A stretch of DNA of 64,000 nt from Mycobacterium gordonae (GCF_017086405.1 NZ_CP070973.1:2170001-2234000); one strand, 5' to 3'; positions 17,634-26,801 are shown, numbered from the stretch's first letter. Numbers and translations: made by a program. Notes: generated by a model not told the origin, from the letters alone.

Positions 17634-18427
17634 TTGCGCACCGCGATCGCGACCAGATCCAGGCTGTCGTCGATATCACGGACGGCCCGGTCCAGGAGGT
17701 CGAAGTCGGCGGTGGCCACCGCCGCCACGTCTGCCACCAGCTCGGGTGACCAGGGCGCGTCGGCCACCGCCCGCTCGATCTGCGCGTCGATGATGGAACC
17801 GCCGTGGCGGGCGTCCATCTCCAGCAGCCGCGGCCCGTGGAACAAGCCGCTCATCGATACCTCGCCGAAACCGCCCTCGAGCAGCAGCTCGGTGAGTTCG
17901 TCGGCGTTGAGCTCGCGGGTATGGAACGGGTTGATCGGAGTGTCGCGACCGGGGGAGAAGGTTATCCGGTTGGGCGTCGACACCATCAGCAACCCGGCGG
18001 GTCGCAGCACCCGCGCGCACTCGCGGATGAACTGGCCCTGGTCCCACAGATGTTCGATGACCTGGAAGTTCACCACGACATCCACCGAGGCGTCGGGAAG
18101 CGGCAGCTCCGTCAGGTTGGCGTGCAGCACCTGCACCCGGGGGTAGCGGTGGCGGACGTGGACGACGGCGGACTGGTCGTAATCGACGGCGACCACCCTC
18201 CGGGCGACGCCGGCGATCAGGTCGGCGCCGTAACCCTCGCCGCAGCCGGCTTCCAGGATCTCACGTCCCGCGCAGCGCGGCGCCAGGCGCTCGTAGACCA
18301 CCTCGTGCCGGCGGAACCAGTAATTCTCGATGTCGAGATCGGGGATGGTGCGCTCGCCAGTCAGCGTCAAACCCGGATCCACCGCGTGGTCGATCCGGTC
18401 CGGAGTATTGGGGCCGATTGCACTCAT
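17630..18427 (-). CDS. SAM-dependent methyltransferase (Rv3030-like)
   Basis: A 265-residue class I methyltransferase. EILEAGCGEGYGADLIAG is motif I; VVAVDYDQSAVVHVRHRYP and LPLPDASVDVVVNFQVIEHLWD follow. Rv3030 is proposed as a methyltransferase of methylglucose lipopolysaccharide, fitting the coupled GH57 and GT4 genes downstream. It is the first gene of this three-gene leftward set, and its promoter lies in the 274-base gap shared with etfB. Confidence 0.9.
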   Translation of the reverse strand: MSAIGPNTPDRIDHAVDPGLTLTGERTIPDLDIENYWFRRHEVVYERLAPRCAGREILEAGCGEGYGADLIAGVARRVVAVDYDQSAVVHVRHRYPRVQVLHANLTELPLPDASVDVVVNFQVIEHLWDQGQFIRECARVLRPAGLLMVSTPNRITFSPGRDTPINPFHTRELNADELTELLLEGGFGEVSMSGLFHGPRLLEMDARHGGSIIDAQIERAVADAPWSPELVADVAAVATADFDLLDRAVRDIDDSLDLVAIAVRN

Positions 18428-18701
18428 TGCTAAGGCAGGCTAATGCCTGGCCTCTGATTCGCGAACCGGACCGGGGATCAAGGGGGCAGAGCTGGGCAAT
18501 CGTCCCGCCCGCCGGCGATGCCGTCAGCGGAAGCGGAAGGGGAGGAGGGGGCGAATCGTCCCTGCAAGCACCCGCTATGGTGGGATGGCAAACCGGGAGA
18601 AGTTACCCACTAGTAACATGGCGTATGCGGTTGCGACACGCGTGACCGAGGTCCTGCAGTTGACCGCTGCGGGACTCCTTCGAGGAGGACGAACCACACT
18701 C
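18428..18701. other. Divergent promoter region between Rv3030-like gene and etfB
   Basis: No gene is supported here. A frame to the right is open from 18585, but the conserved EtfB start is at 18702. The region holds promoters in both directions, a purine-rich run (18530-18552), the inverted repeat at 18602-18617, and the etfB ribosome site (GAGGAGGA near 18680). Confidence 0.5.
18602..18617. promoter_or_regulatory. Inverted repeat upstream of etfBA, candidate operator
   Basis: GTTAC-CCACTA-GTAAC is a perfect 5-bp inverted repeat with a 6-base spacer, 85 bases before the etfB start. Its size and spacing suit a TetR or GntR dimer such as those that control fatty-acid oxidation genes in mycobacteria. 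The regulator is not identifiable from this window, and a short repeat of this kind can arise by chance. Confidence 0.35.
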
Positions 18702-19493
18702 ATGACGAACATCGTGGTCCTGATCAAGCAGGTTCCGGACACCTGGTCGGAGCGCAAGCTCTCCGACGGCGACTGGACGCTCGACCGCGAGGCCGCTGAC
18801 GCGGTCCTGGACGAGATCAACGAGCGCGCCGTGGAAGAGGCGCTGCAGATCCGGGAACGGGAGGGTGGCGAAGGGTCGGTCACGGTGCTGACCGCCGGTC
18901 CCGAGCGCGCCACCGAGGCGATCCGCAAGGCCCTGTCCATGGGCGCCGACAAGGCCGTCCACCTCAAGGACGACGGCCTGCACGGCTCGTGCGTGGTGCA
19001 GACCGCGTGGGCGCTGGCCCGCGCGCTGGGCACCATCGAAGGCACCGAGTTGGTGATCGCCGGAAACGAGTCCACCGATGGCTCGGGCGGCGCGGTGCCG
19101 GCCATCATCGCCGAGTACCTGGGCCTGCCGCAGCTCACCCACGTACGCAAGCTGTCCGTCGAGGGCGGCAAGATCACGGCTGAGCGCGAGACCGACGACG
19201 GCCTGTTCAGCCTCGAGGCCACGCTGCCCGCCGTGGTGAGCGTCACCGAGAAGATCAACGAGCCCCGCTTTCCGTCCTTCAAGGGCATCATGGCCGCCAA
19301 GAAGAAGGAAGTGACCGTCCTGACGCTGGCCGAGATCGGCGTCGAGGCCGACGAGGTGGGCCTGGACAACGCCGGGTCGTCGGTGCTGTCCTCCACGCCG
19401 AAGCCGCCGAAGACCGCAGGCGAGAAGGTCACCGACGAGGGCGAGGGCGGCAGCGAGATCGTCAAGTACCTGGTCGGCCAAAAGATCATCTGA
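18702..19493 (+). CDS. etfB: Electron transfer flavoprotein beta subunit
   Basis: A 263-residue protein, Rv3029c (FixA) counterpart. MTNIVVLIKQVPDTW is the typical opening; the ETF-beta signature region is near AGNESTDGSGGAVPAIIAEYLGLP. With EtfA it accepts electrons from acyl-CoA dehydrogenases and passes them to ETF-quinone oxidoreductase. The ATG at 18702 is chosen because GAGGAGGA lies about 13-20 bases upstream and the family start aligns there. etfA begins 29 bases downstream. Confidence 0.95.
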   Translation: MTNIVVLIKQVPDTWSERKLSDGDWTLDREAADAVLDEINERAVEEALQIREREGGEGSVTVLTAGPERATEAIRKALSMGADKAVHLKDDGLHGSCVVQTAWALARALGTIEGTELVIAGNESTDGSGGAVPAIIAEYLGLPQLTHVRKLSVEGGKITAERETDDGLFSLEATLPAVVSVTEKINEPRFPSFKGIMAAKKKEVTVLTLAEIGVEADEVGLDNAGSSVLSSTPKPPKTAGEKVTDEGEGGSEIVKYLVGQKII

Positions 19494-19522
19494 GCCCACC
19501 CCACGTAGAGAGCGAATAAACC

Positions 19523-20479
19523 ATGGCTGAAGTTCTGGTGCTAGTCGAGCACGCCGAAGGGGCCCTGAAGAAGGTCACCTCCGAATTGATCACCGCCGCA
19601 CGCGCCCTGGGCGATCCGGCCGCCGTCGTCATCGGTGCGCCCGGCACCGCCGAACCTCTGGTGGACGGGCTTAAAGAGGCCGGCGCCGAGAAGATCTACG
19701 TCGCCGAGTCCGACGTGGCGAAGGACTACCTGATCACCCCGTTCGTCGACGTGTTGGCCTCGCTGGCCGAGTCCAACGCGCCCGCGGCGGTGCTGCTGGC
19801 CGCCAACGCCGACGGCAAAGAGATCGCGGGCCGGCTGGCCGCGCGCATCGGATCGGGTCTGCTGGTGGACGTCGTCGAGGTCCGCGCAGGCAACAAGGCG
19901 TTGCACTCGATCTTCGGTGGCGCCTACACCGTGGAGTCCCAGGTCAACGGCGACACCCCGGTGATCACGGTGCGCGGCGGCGCCATCGACGCCGAGCCCA
20001 AGGCCGGCGCCGGTGAGCAGGTCAACGTCGAGGTCCCGGCTCCCGCCGAGAACGCGACCAAGATCACCTCCCGCGAGCCAGCCGTGGCCGGCGACCGTCC
20101 CGAGCTGACGGAAGCCAGCGTCGTGGTCTCCGGTGGGCGTGGCGTGGGCAGCGCGGAGAACTTCAGCGTGGTCGAGGAGCTGGCCGACTCGCTGGGCGGT
20201 GCCGTCGGCGCCTCGCGTGCCGCCGTGGACTCCGGTTACTACCCGGGGCAGTTCCAGGTGGGGCAGACCGGCAAAACCGTGTCGCCGCAGCTGTACATCG
20301 CGCTGGGCATCTCCGGGGCGATCCAGCACCGGGCCGGCATGCAGACCTCGAAGACCATCGTCGCGGTGAACAAGGACGAAGAGGCGCCGATCTTCGAGAT
20401 CGCCGACTACGGCGTGGTCGGCGATCTGTTCAAGGTCACCCCACAAGTGACCGAGGGCGTCAAGGCCCGCAAGGGCTGA
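19523..20479 (+). CDS. etfA: Electron transfer flavoprotein alpha subunit
   Basis: A 318-residue FixB-type subunit, Rv3028c counterpart. The N-terminal domain starts [13 protein letters not shown]. The C-terminal FAD-binding domain has [41 protein letters not shown] and [23 protein letters not shown], all canonical. It is second in the etfBA operon and is followed by an intrinsic terminator. Confidence 0.96.
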   Translation: MAEVLVLVEHAEGALKKVTSELITAARALGDPAAVVIGAPGTAEPLVDGLKEAGAEKIYVAESDVAKDYLITPFVDVLASLAESNAPAAVLLAANADGKEIAGRLAARIGSGLLVDVVEVRAGNKALHSIFGGAYTVESQVNGDTPVITVRGGAIDAEPKAGAGEQVNVEVPAPAENATKITSREPAVAGDRPELTEASVVVSGGRGVGSAENFSVVEELADSLGGAVGASRAAVDSGYYPGQFQVGQTGKTVSPQLYIALGISGAIQHRAGMQTSKTIVAVNKDEEAPIFEIADYGVVGDLFKVTPQVTEGVKARKG

Positions 20480-20496
20480 TCGCGTTCTATGTGAAA

Positions 20497-20524
20497 GCCC
20501 CCGCCACGTGCGGGGGCTTTTGCT
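20497..20524 (+). terminator. Intrinsic terminator after etfA
   Basis: GCCCCCGC and GCGGGGGC form a perfect 8-bp GC stem with a 5-base loop (CACGT), followed directly by TTTTGCTTT. It lies 18 bases after the etfA stop and has the classic shape of a Rho-independent terminator. Confidence 0.88.
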
Positions 20525-20752
20525 TTGCGTCGTGGACGCGACCGCACAACTTGTGGCACCGCACCCATGCCGCGAGCGCAATGCTCGCGAGGAGTCCCGG
20601 CGGGCGTTGTCGACGGATCTTGTGCTCGCTGAGAACAAATAAGCTGGCTTGCGGCTGTCCCTTCCGGCCTTGACGTGGGTACGCACGCGCACCATCATCG
20701 TCCTGATCAACCGATTGATTCGGGGATCAGGATGGTGAGGGGAGTCCAAAGC

Positions 20753-22009
20753 ATGGTATGTCCTAATCTTCCTGCGGGTTTCGACTTCACCGCCCCGGAC
20801 ATCTACGTAGAAGGGCTACCCGTCGAGGAGTTGGCAGAACTGCGCCGGGTGGCGCCCATCTGGTGGAACGAACAACCCGTCGGCACGGGTGGGTTCAACG
20901 ACGGCGGGTATTGGGTCGTCACCAAACACAAAGACGTCAAAGAGATTTCGCTGCGCAGTGACATCTTTTCGACATTTCAGAACACGGCGATACCACGCTT
21001 TCCCGACGATATCCCGCGGGAGAACATCGACATGCAGCGCGCAGTGTTGCTCAACATGGACGCGCCGCACCACACCCGGTTGCGCAAAATCATCTCGCGT
21101 GGATTCACCCCGCGCGCCATCGGGCGGCTGCGGGACGAGCTCGGTGCCCGCGCCCACGAGATTGTCAACCGCGCTGCGGCGCAAGGGAAAGGGGACTTTG
21201 TCGAGCAGGTTGCGTGTGAATTGCCGTTGCAGGCCATAGCCGGTTTGCTCGGAGTGCCACAGGATGACCGCGCCAAGCTGTTTCGCTGGTCCAACGAGAT
21301 GACCGGCAGCGAGGATCCGGAATACGCTGACATCGACGCCGAAGCATCCTCGATGCAGGTGCTGGCCTACGCGATGCAGATGGCCGACGTCAAGTCGAAG
21401 ACACCCGGCGAGGACATCGTCACCAAGTTGATCGAGGCCGACATCGACGGAGAGAAGTTGTCCGACGACGAATTCGGGTTTTTTGTGCTCATGCTGGCGG
21501 TGGCCGGCAACGAGACCAGCCGCAACTCGATCACCCAGGGCATGATGGCATTTGCCGACTATCCGGACCAATGGGAGCTGTTCAAGAGTAAGCGTCCGGA
21601 AACCGCCGCGGACGAGATCGTGCGCTGGGCGACTCCGGTCACCGCGTTTCAGCGCACCGCACTGGCGGACACCGAGCTTTCCGGGGTACCGATCCGGAAG
21701 CGCCAACGCGTCGTAATGTTCTATCGGTCAGCCAATTTCGACGACGAGGTTTTCGCCAACCCCTACACCTTCGACATCCTGCGCGCCCCGAATCCGCACG
21801 TGAGTTTCGGCGGTACCGGCGCCCACTACTGCATCGGGGCCAACCTGGCCCGGTTGACGATCACCTTGATCTTCAATGCGATTGCCGACCATATGCCAAA
21901 CCTCAAACCGATCTCCCCCCCGGAGCGCCTGCGGTCGGGGTGGCTCAACGGCATCAAGCACTGGCAGGTGGACTACGGCGCCCGCACGCCCGGTAACCAC
22001 AGCGCGTGA
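20753..22009 (+). CDS. Cytochrome P450 of the CYP125 type
   Basis: A 418-residue P450 very similar in recalled sequence to CYP125A1 (steroid C26/27 monooxygenase). Shared stretches include PNLPAGFDFT, LRRVAPIWWNEQ, MDAPHHTRLRKIISRGFTPRA, the I-helix AGNETSRNSITQGMMAFA, EIVRWATPVTAFQRTAL and the haem loop FGGTGAHYCIGANLAR. It is not in the cholesterol (kstR) cluster, so it is a paralogue; M. marinum is known to carry CYP125A6 and A7 beside A1. The ATG at 20753 has GGGGAG eight bases upstream. An oxidised sterol or another branched isoprenoid is the likely substrate. Confidence 0.92.
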   Translation: MVCPNLPAGFDFTAPDIYVEGLPVEELAELRRVAPIWWNEQPVGTGGFNDGGYWVVTKHKDVKEISLRSDIFSTFQNTAIPRFPDDIPRENIDMQRAVLLNMDAPHHTRLRKIISRGFTPRAIGRLRDELGARAHEIVNRAAAQGKGDFVEQVACELPLQAIAGLLGVPQDDRAKLFRWSNEMTGSEDPEYADIDAEASSMQVLAYAMQMADVKSKTPGEDIVTKLIEADIDGEKLSDDEFGFFVLMLAVAGNETSRNSITQGMMAFADYPDQWELFKSKRPETAADEIVRWATPVTAFQRTALADTELSGVPIRKRQRVVMFYRSANFDDEVFANPYTFDILRAPNPHVSFGGTGAHYCIGANLARLTITLIFNAIADHMPNLKPISPPERLRSGWLNGIKHWQVDYGARTPGNHSA

Positions 22010-22035
22010 GCCGCTGCGCGGCAACAATTTCCGGT

Positions 22036-22515
22036 TCAGTCGTCCATTGCTCCCGAGGCGAAATCCGCCACCAGCGAATCGATGGTGATGCCGGCAACGA
22101 TGTTCATGTCGGCGTCATAGATTTCATAGAGAAGGCCGGTCGGGGAGTCGGGTCGAGCGCCGAAATAGACCAAGCCGCCGTCGGCGCCGCCGCGTTCCAG
22201 GTGGGGCTTCTGATCGTTGCCTGTCAGCGCGTATTCACCGGCGCGGCGGAAACGGTGGTTACCGACCGATCCGTCTTGCTCGACATCCCAGAGATGTTGC
22301 TCACCGGCGAGCACGATGACGCTGGTGGTCGCCGCGTGACGGTGAATCGGGCAATGACCACCATCGCTGTGCCAGCGCACGACCATATCGAGGGTGGCAG
22401 CGTTTCGGTCGTAACCCAAAACGGTGTAGTCGTGATGAATCTTGTGCCTCGAGTCGGGCCGTCCGGTCACCTCTTTCCATCGGTAACGAGACGGGTTGAA
22501 AGCGCCGTCGATCAT
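22036..22515 (-). CDS. Small cupin-fold protein
   Basis: A 159-residue protein with a cupin-like core. GGHCPIHRHAATTSVIVLAGEQHLW supplies the H-x-H metal pair and the G(x)nH strand pattern; a second His lies in LGYDRN...GNDQKPHLERGG. The ATG at 22515 is chosen for AGGAAGG eight bases upstream over in-frame ATGs at 22539 and 22614. It is convergent with the P450 gene, with 26 bases between. The substrate is unknown; cysteine-dioxygenase-like and anti-sigma ChrR-like cupins share this fold. Confidence 0.65.
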   Translation of the reverse strand: MIDGAFNPSRYRWKEVTGRPDSRHKIHHDYTVLGYDRNAATLDMVVRWHSDGGHCPIHRHAATTSVIVLAGEQHLWDVEQDGSVGNHRFRRAGEYALTGNDQKPHLERGGADGGLVYFGARPDSPTGLLYEIYDADMNIVAGITIDSLVADFASGAMDD

Positions 22516-22691
22516 TTGCTGCACCTTCCTGGTCGCCATCCGCCGGCATAACCATTCTGGCCCCGAGTGGTAGCACAACATTCGGGTTCTCGTCATCAAG
22601 TGTTCTGTTGCCACATTTCGTCACCTGACGTGCACCGACGCGTCAGCGCGCCGATGCCGGTTAGCTGAACGGCTGCGCCACGTTGGTGCCC

Positions 22692-23530
22692 ATGAGCATC
22701 GCATCCGTTCTCATACCCAGCGACAAGCCTCGTGGCCCGGCGACACGGTCGTCGTCCGGACCGCACTATTCCCTGTTGCTGTCCACCGATCCGAGCCTCA
22801 TCGAAGCGGCACAGCGCCTGCGCTACGACGTGTTCAGCAACACCCCGGTTTCTCCCTGCCCGTAGACGGCCCCCCGGGCCTGGACGTCGACGAGTTCGAC
22901 GAGTACTGCGACCACCTCCTGGTCCGCGACGACGACACCGGCGAGTTGGTCGGCTGCTACCGCATGCTGCCGCCTTCGGGCGCCATCGCCGCCGGTGGGC
23001 TATACACAGCAACGGAATTCGACGTCCGAGCCTTCGACGCGCTGCGGCCGTCGCTGGTGGAGATGGGCCGCGCCGTGGTGCGCGACGGCCACCGCAACGG
23101 CGCGGTCGTGCTGCTGATGTGGGCGGGAATTCTGGCTTACCTGGATCGCTGCGACTACGACTATGTGACCGGCTGCGTGTCGGTGCCGGTCGAGACCGAG
23201 GGCGAGGCTGCGGGCAGCCGGATCCGGGGTGTGCGCGACTTCGTGCTCAAGCGGCACCCGGCACGGTACCGGGTGCGGCCCTATCGGCCGGTGCGCATCG
23301 ACGGCAGGCCGCTCGACGACATCGCGCCGCCGGCCCGCCCTTCGATTCCGCCGTTGATGCGAGGCTATCTGCGGCTCGGGGCCCGGGCCTGCGGGGAGCC
23401 GGCCCATGACCCGGATTTCGCCGTCGGCGACTTCTGCGTGCTGCTCGGTAAGGGCGAAGCCGACACCCGCTACCTCAAGCGCCTGCGGTCGGTGTCGGTC
23501 GCCGCCGAAATGGGGGGCGCGCCCCGGTGA
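22692..23530 (+). pseudogene. GNAT acyltransferase (Rv3027c-like), single-base frameshift
   Basis: Hemolysin/OlsB-type GNAT protein. The first part (MSIASVLIPSDKP to AQRLRYDVFSNTP) is in one frame and stops at 22863. The rest (GFSLPVDGPPGLDVDEF, then LVGCYRMLPPSGAIAAGGLYTATEFD to the end) continues in another frame. At 22845-22850 the sequence reads CCGGTTTC where CCGGGTTTC would give the expected Pro-Gly-Phe, so one G is missing. The family N-acylates lipids such as ornithine; with the coupled PlsC-like gene this is the Rv3027c-Rv3026c acyltransferase pair. Real inactivation or a sequencing error are both possible. Confidence 0.85.
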
Positions 23531-24348
23531 ACACGCCCGGACACTCCTGGCTGCCCCGCGCATCGTGTGACGTCGGTTGCCTGGACGCCGCGCCGGTGTC
23601 CGGGCCGGCGGTGCGGTTGCGCGCCGTGCTGCGCATCGGGCTGGTAGTGCTACTGGTCCCCGGCCTACCGTTGCTGGGCATCCCGCTGCCGGGTTCCACC
23701 CACCTGCAGCGCGCCTACTGCCGGTTGATGCTGCGCAGCCTCGGCGTTCGAATTACAGTGTTGGGCAGTCCCATTCGCAATTTGCGCGGAGTGCTGGTGG
23801 TCAGCACTCACGTGTCGTGGCTGGATGTCTTCGCGATCGGCGCCGTGCTGCCGGGGTCATTCGTCGCGCGGGCCGACATGTTCACCGGGCCCGCGAGCGG
23901 GATGGTGGCGCGGATCCTGAAGATCATTCCGATCGAGCGGGCCAGTCTGCGACGGTTGCCCGCCGTGGTGGACGCGGTAGCCCGGCGCCTGCGGGCCGGG
24001 CAGACGGTGGTGGCCTTCCCGGAGGGGACCACCTGGTGCGGAGTGGCGTTCGGCAGCTTCTACCCGGCCATGTTCCAGGCCGCGATCGACGCCGGGCGCC
24101 CCGTGCAGCCGTTGTGCCTGAGTTACCACCACCTGGACGGGCGGATGTCCACCGCGCCGGCCTACGTCGGTCGGGACACCTTGCTGCGGTCGGTCTACCG
24201 GGTGGTCTGCGCGCGCCGCACCGTGGCCCGGGTCCGGGTCGAGTCGCTGCAGCTGCCGGGCGCCGACCGGCGCACCCTGGCCCGTCGGTGCCAGTCCGCG
24301 GTGCGCTCGGGCGCACCGGCGAATCTGGATCACGCGCTGGTGGCCTGA
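23527..24348 (+). CDS. 1-acylglycerol-3-phosphate acyltransferase family protein (Rv3026c-like)
   Basis: A 273-residue PlsC-type acyltransferase. The catalytic HX4D motif is THVSWLD (about residue 96) and the glycerophosphate-binding motif is FPEGTTW. A hydrophobic helix (LRIGLVVLLVPGLPLLGIPL) lies near residue 37 and should anchor it to the membrane. The GTG at 23527 overlaps the stop of the GNAT gene (GTGA), which supports the idea that both halves of that gene once formed one coupled frame. Confidence 0.88.
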   Translation: MNTPGHSWLPRASCDVGCLDAAPVSGPAVRLRAVLRIGLVVLLVPGLPLLGIPLPGSTHLQRAYCRLMLRSLGVRITVLGSPIRNLRGVLVVSTHVSWLDVFAIGAVLPGSFVARADMFTGPASGMVARILKIIPIERASLRRLPAVVDAVARRLRAGQTVVAFPEGTTWCGVAFGSFYPAMFQAAIDAGRPVQPLCLSYHHLDGRMSTAPAYVGRDTLLRSVYRVVCARRTVARVRVESLQLPGADRRTLARRCQSAVRSGAPANLDHALVA

Positions 24349-24411
24349 AGCCCCTGCGCGCCTCGGTGGACAATGCAGTTGGTCGGGCGTCAACCGAGCG
24401 CGGAGGTACTC

Positions 24412-24912
24412 ATGAGTCGTTGGCCGAAGCCGGATGTCGCGGGTCCCGGGCAGGAGTCGGTGTGGGACTACCCCCGCCCGCCACGACTGGAAGAATTCGC
24501 CGGTTCGATCACCATTGAGTTGGGTGGTCGGCGGATCGCCTCGACGCAGCGCGCCTGGCGGGTGCTGGAGACCAGTCACCCGCCGACCTACTACCTGCCC
24601 CAGGACGCCTTCGTGGAGGCTGTGCTGCGGCCGGCCGCCGGTTCGTCGTGGTGCGAATGGAAAGGTCAGGCGAGCTACTACGACCTGGTGACGCCGGACC
24701 GGGTGGCCTCGCGCGCGGCCTGGACCTACCAGCGGCCCACGGCCGGGTTCACGCCGATCGCGAATGCGGTCGCGGTGATGGCGGCCCAGGTGGATCGTTG
24801 CACGGTCAACGGTGAAGAGGCGCTTCCACAACCTGGCGGGTTCTACGGGGGATGGATCACCAGCTGGATCAAGGGCCCGTTCAAGGGAATTCCGGGATCG
24901 ATGGGTTGGTAG
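24412..24912 (+). CDS. DUF427 family protein
   Basis: A 166-residue protein with the DUF427 beta-sandwich pattern: IELGGRRIASTQRAWRVLETSHPPTYYLPQDAF, CEWKGQASYYDL and ANAVAVMAAQVDRCTVNGEEALPQPGGFYGGW. The ATG at 24412 is chosen for GGAGG five bases upstream; the frame opens earlier at 24373. Biochemical function is unknown. It lies in a rightward pair with the SRPBCC gene, opposite a photolyase gene; DUF427 and SRPBCC proteins often occur with photolyases. Confidence 0.88.
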   Translation: MSRWPKPDVAGPGQESVWDYPRPPRLEEFAGSITIELGGRRIASTQRAWRVLETSHPPTYYLPQDAFVEAVLRPAAGSSWCEWKGQASYYDLVTPDRVASRAAWTYQRPTAGFTPIANAVAVMAAQVDRCTVNGEEALPQPGGFYGGWITSWIKGPFKGIPGSMGW

Positions 24913-24936
24913 CCGGGGAATGGGAAACCTGGAGCG

Positions 24937-25317
24937 ATGACGTTCAGTGTGAATCGGTTCGTTGCTGCACCACCGCAGGCGGCGTGGGACCTGCTGGTCG
25001 ACCTGGACGCCTGGCCGCGCTGGGGCCCGTCGATCAACGGGGCCGAATTGGATCCGCCGTATCAGCGGCTGGGTCCGGGCGTGACCGGCACGGTCCGGAC
25101 GGCTCTGCTGGTGCGGGTGCCGTTCGTCATCACCGAGTTCGAGCCCGGCAGCTGCTGGGCCTGGAGAGTGGCCGGGATCCCCGCCACCTGGCACCGGGTG
25201 GATCCGGAGGGCGACGGCGCGCGGATCACCTTCGGCGTGCCCCGGTGGGCGCCGGCCTACCTGGTGGTGTGTGAGATCGCGTTGCGGCGGATCGAGAAGC
25301 TCCTGCGGGCTCGGTAG
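24937..25317 (+). CDS. SRPBCC (polyketide cyclase-like) family protein
   Basis: A 126-residue START/SRPBCC fold. MTFSVNRFVAAPPQAAWDLLVDLDAWPRWGPSINGAEL is the standard beta-alpha opening, and the terminal helix is YLVVCEICEIALRR-like. These proteins hold a hydrophobic ligand in a central cavity. It begins 24 bases after DUF427 and ends 2 bases before the convergent photolyase stop. Ligand unknown. Confidence 0.85.
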   Translation: MTFSVNRFVAAPPQAAWDLLVDLDAWPRWGPSINGAELDPPYQRLGPGVTGTVRTALLVRVPFVITEFEPGSCWAWRVAGIPATWHRVDPEGDGARITFGVPRWAPAYLVVCEIALRRIEKLLRAR

Positions 25318-25319
25318 GT

Positions 25320-26801
25320 TTACGGCGCGTTGTCGCCGAGGCGGCGCTGCTGTGCCACCACCTCGTCGAGATCCTTCAGCCTGCCGAGCCCGGCCATCGG
25401 CTGCGCCATCCGCCGGTTGCGTCCCAGCTGCTCGGTATTGCGGGCCAGAAACCACCAGTAGCCGCCGGTGAACGGACAGGCCTGCTCACCGACTCGTTGG
25501 CTCGGTTTGTATCTGCATCCGCCGCAGTAGTCGCTCATGCGGTTGATGTAGGCGCCGCCCGACGCGTACGGCTTGGTCGCCATCAGCCCGCCGTCGGCAT
25601 GCAGCGACATCCCGACCACGTTGGCGACCATCACCCAGTCGTAGCCGTCGACGAAAGACCGGTGAAACCAGTCGGTGACGGCGGCCGGGTCCCAACCCCG
25701 TTGCAGCGCAAAGTTGGACAGCACCATCAGGCGGGGGATGTGGTGAACCCAGCCGTGATCGCGGACCTGCGCCAGCACGTCGGAGAGGCAGTTGGCTTCC
25801 ACTGCTTCGGCGTCCAGTTCGGCGAACCAGTCCGGCAGTGCGGCTGTGGCACGTAATACGTTGCGGTGACGGTATTCTCGACCGAAGTGCCAGTACACGT
25901 GCCAGATGTAATCACGCCAGCCGATCAGCTGACGGATATATCCCTCGACGCTGCTGATCGGTGCCGCGCCGCTGCGATAGGCGTCTTCGGCGGCGTAGGC
26001 GCAATCCAAGGGATCCAGCAGGCCCAGGTTCATCGGCGCCGACAGCAGACTGTGCGCCATGAACCGGTCGCCGGTGAGCATGGCGTCCTCATGCGGGCCG
26101 AAGTGCGGCAACCGTTCTCGCAGGAACGCCGCGAGGGCCTGCTGTGCTTCGGCTGCGGTGACGGCGAATTCGCGTGGCCCGTCACATCCGACGAACGACA
26201 CCGCGCCGTCACGTTCCCAGCGGTCCAGGTCGGCGCGGACCTGTTCGTCGATCTCGTCCTCCTGTGGCTGCCAGGGCGGCGGAACGCCCAAGTTTCCGGT
26301 GCCTTTGGGGGCCGGCTCGCGGTTGTCGGCGTCGAAATTCCATCGGCCCTCGACGGGCTGGTCACCGTCCATCAAAAGGTCGAAGCGGCGGCGCGCGGTG
26401 CGGTAGAAGTTCTCCAGCCGCAGGGTGCGCTGTGATTTCGCCCATTCCTCGAAATCTTCTCGGCTGGTGCAGAATCCTCGAGCGGGGACGACATCGACCG
26501 ATGGCAGGGACCGCACGAAACGGTCGGCCGACCACGAGGTGGGCTGGCACACGCTGACCGGCTCGCCGAGCTGATCGAGTGCCTCCCGATAGGTGCTCGT
26601 CTGCAAGAACACCGCCTGCTCGCCGAGTTCCGCAGCGCGGTGGCGTAGCGCCGACAGCACCAGGTGGGCCTTGCGGCGATGGAACCGGCGACGGCCGAAC
26701 ACGGCCCGCGACTCGATCAATAACACCGGTTGGGCCGGGTCGTCCAGGAAGTGTGGGCCGAGTTGATCGGCGAAGCACCACCGCCGGATGTCGGCGCTCA
26801 T
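25320..26801 (-). CDS. FeS-type photolyase/cryptochrome (CryB/PhrB class)
   Basis: A 493-residue 'deoxyribodipyrimidine photolyase-related' protein. The N-terminal Rossmann domain opens WCFADQLGPHF. The FAD domain has SVEGYIRQLIGWRDYIWHVYW and NFALQRGWDPAAVTDWFHRSFVDGYDWVMVANVVGMS. Four cysteines for a [4Fe-4S] cluster are present: one in AEANCLSD and three in CGGC and QACPF. This is the class of bacterial (6-4) photolyases. The ATG at 26801 is chosen because the family start (MSADIRRWCFADQ) fits. It may be light-induced together with the carotenoid genes, which is inference. Confidence 0.92.
   Translation of the reverse strand: MSADIRRWCFADQLGPHFLDDPAQPVLLIESRAVFGRRRFHRRKAHLVLSALRHRAAELGEQAVFLQTSTYREALDQLGEPVSVCQPTSWSADRFVRSLPSVDVVPARGFCTSREDFEEWAKSQRTLRLENFYRTARRRFDLLMDGDQPVEGRWNFDADNREPAPKGTGNLGVPPPWQPQEDEIDEQVRADLDRWERDGAVSFVGCDGPREFAVTAAEAQQALAAFLRERLPHFGPHEDAMLTGDRFMAHSLLSAPMNLGLLDPLDCAYAAEDAYRSGAAPISSVEGYIRQLIGWRDYIWHVYWHFGREYRHRNVLRATAALPDWFAELDAEAVEANCLSDVLAQVRDHGWVHHIPRLMVLSNFALQRGWDPAAVTDWFHRSFVDGYDWVMVANVVGMSLHADGGLMATKPYASGGAYINRMSDYCGGCRYKPSQRVGEQACPFTGGYWWFLARNTEQLGRNRRMAQPMAGLGRLKDLDEVVAQQRRLGDNAP

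Noticed and set aside
23857-25455. 532-codon minus-strand frame
   Set aside because: Lies across the PlsC-like, DUF427 and SRPBCC genes in antisense; composition is that of a shadow frame.
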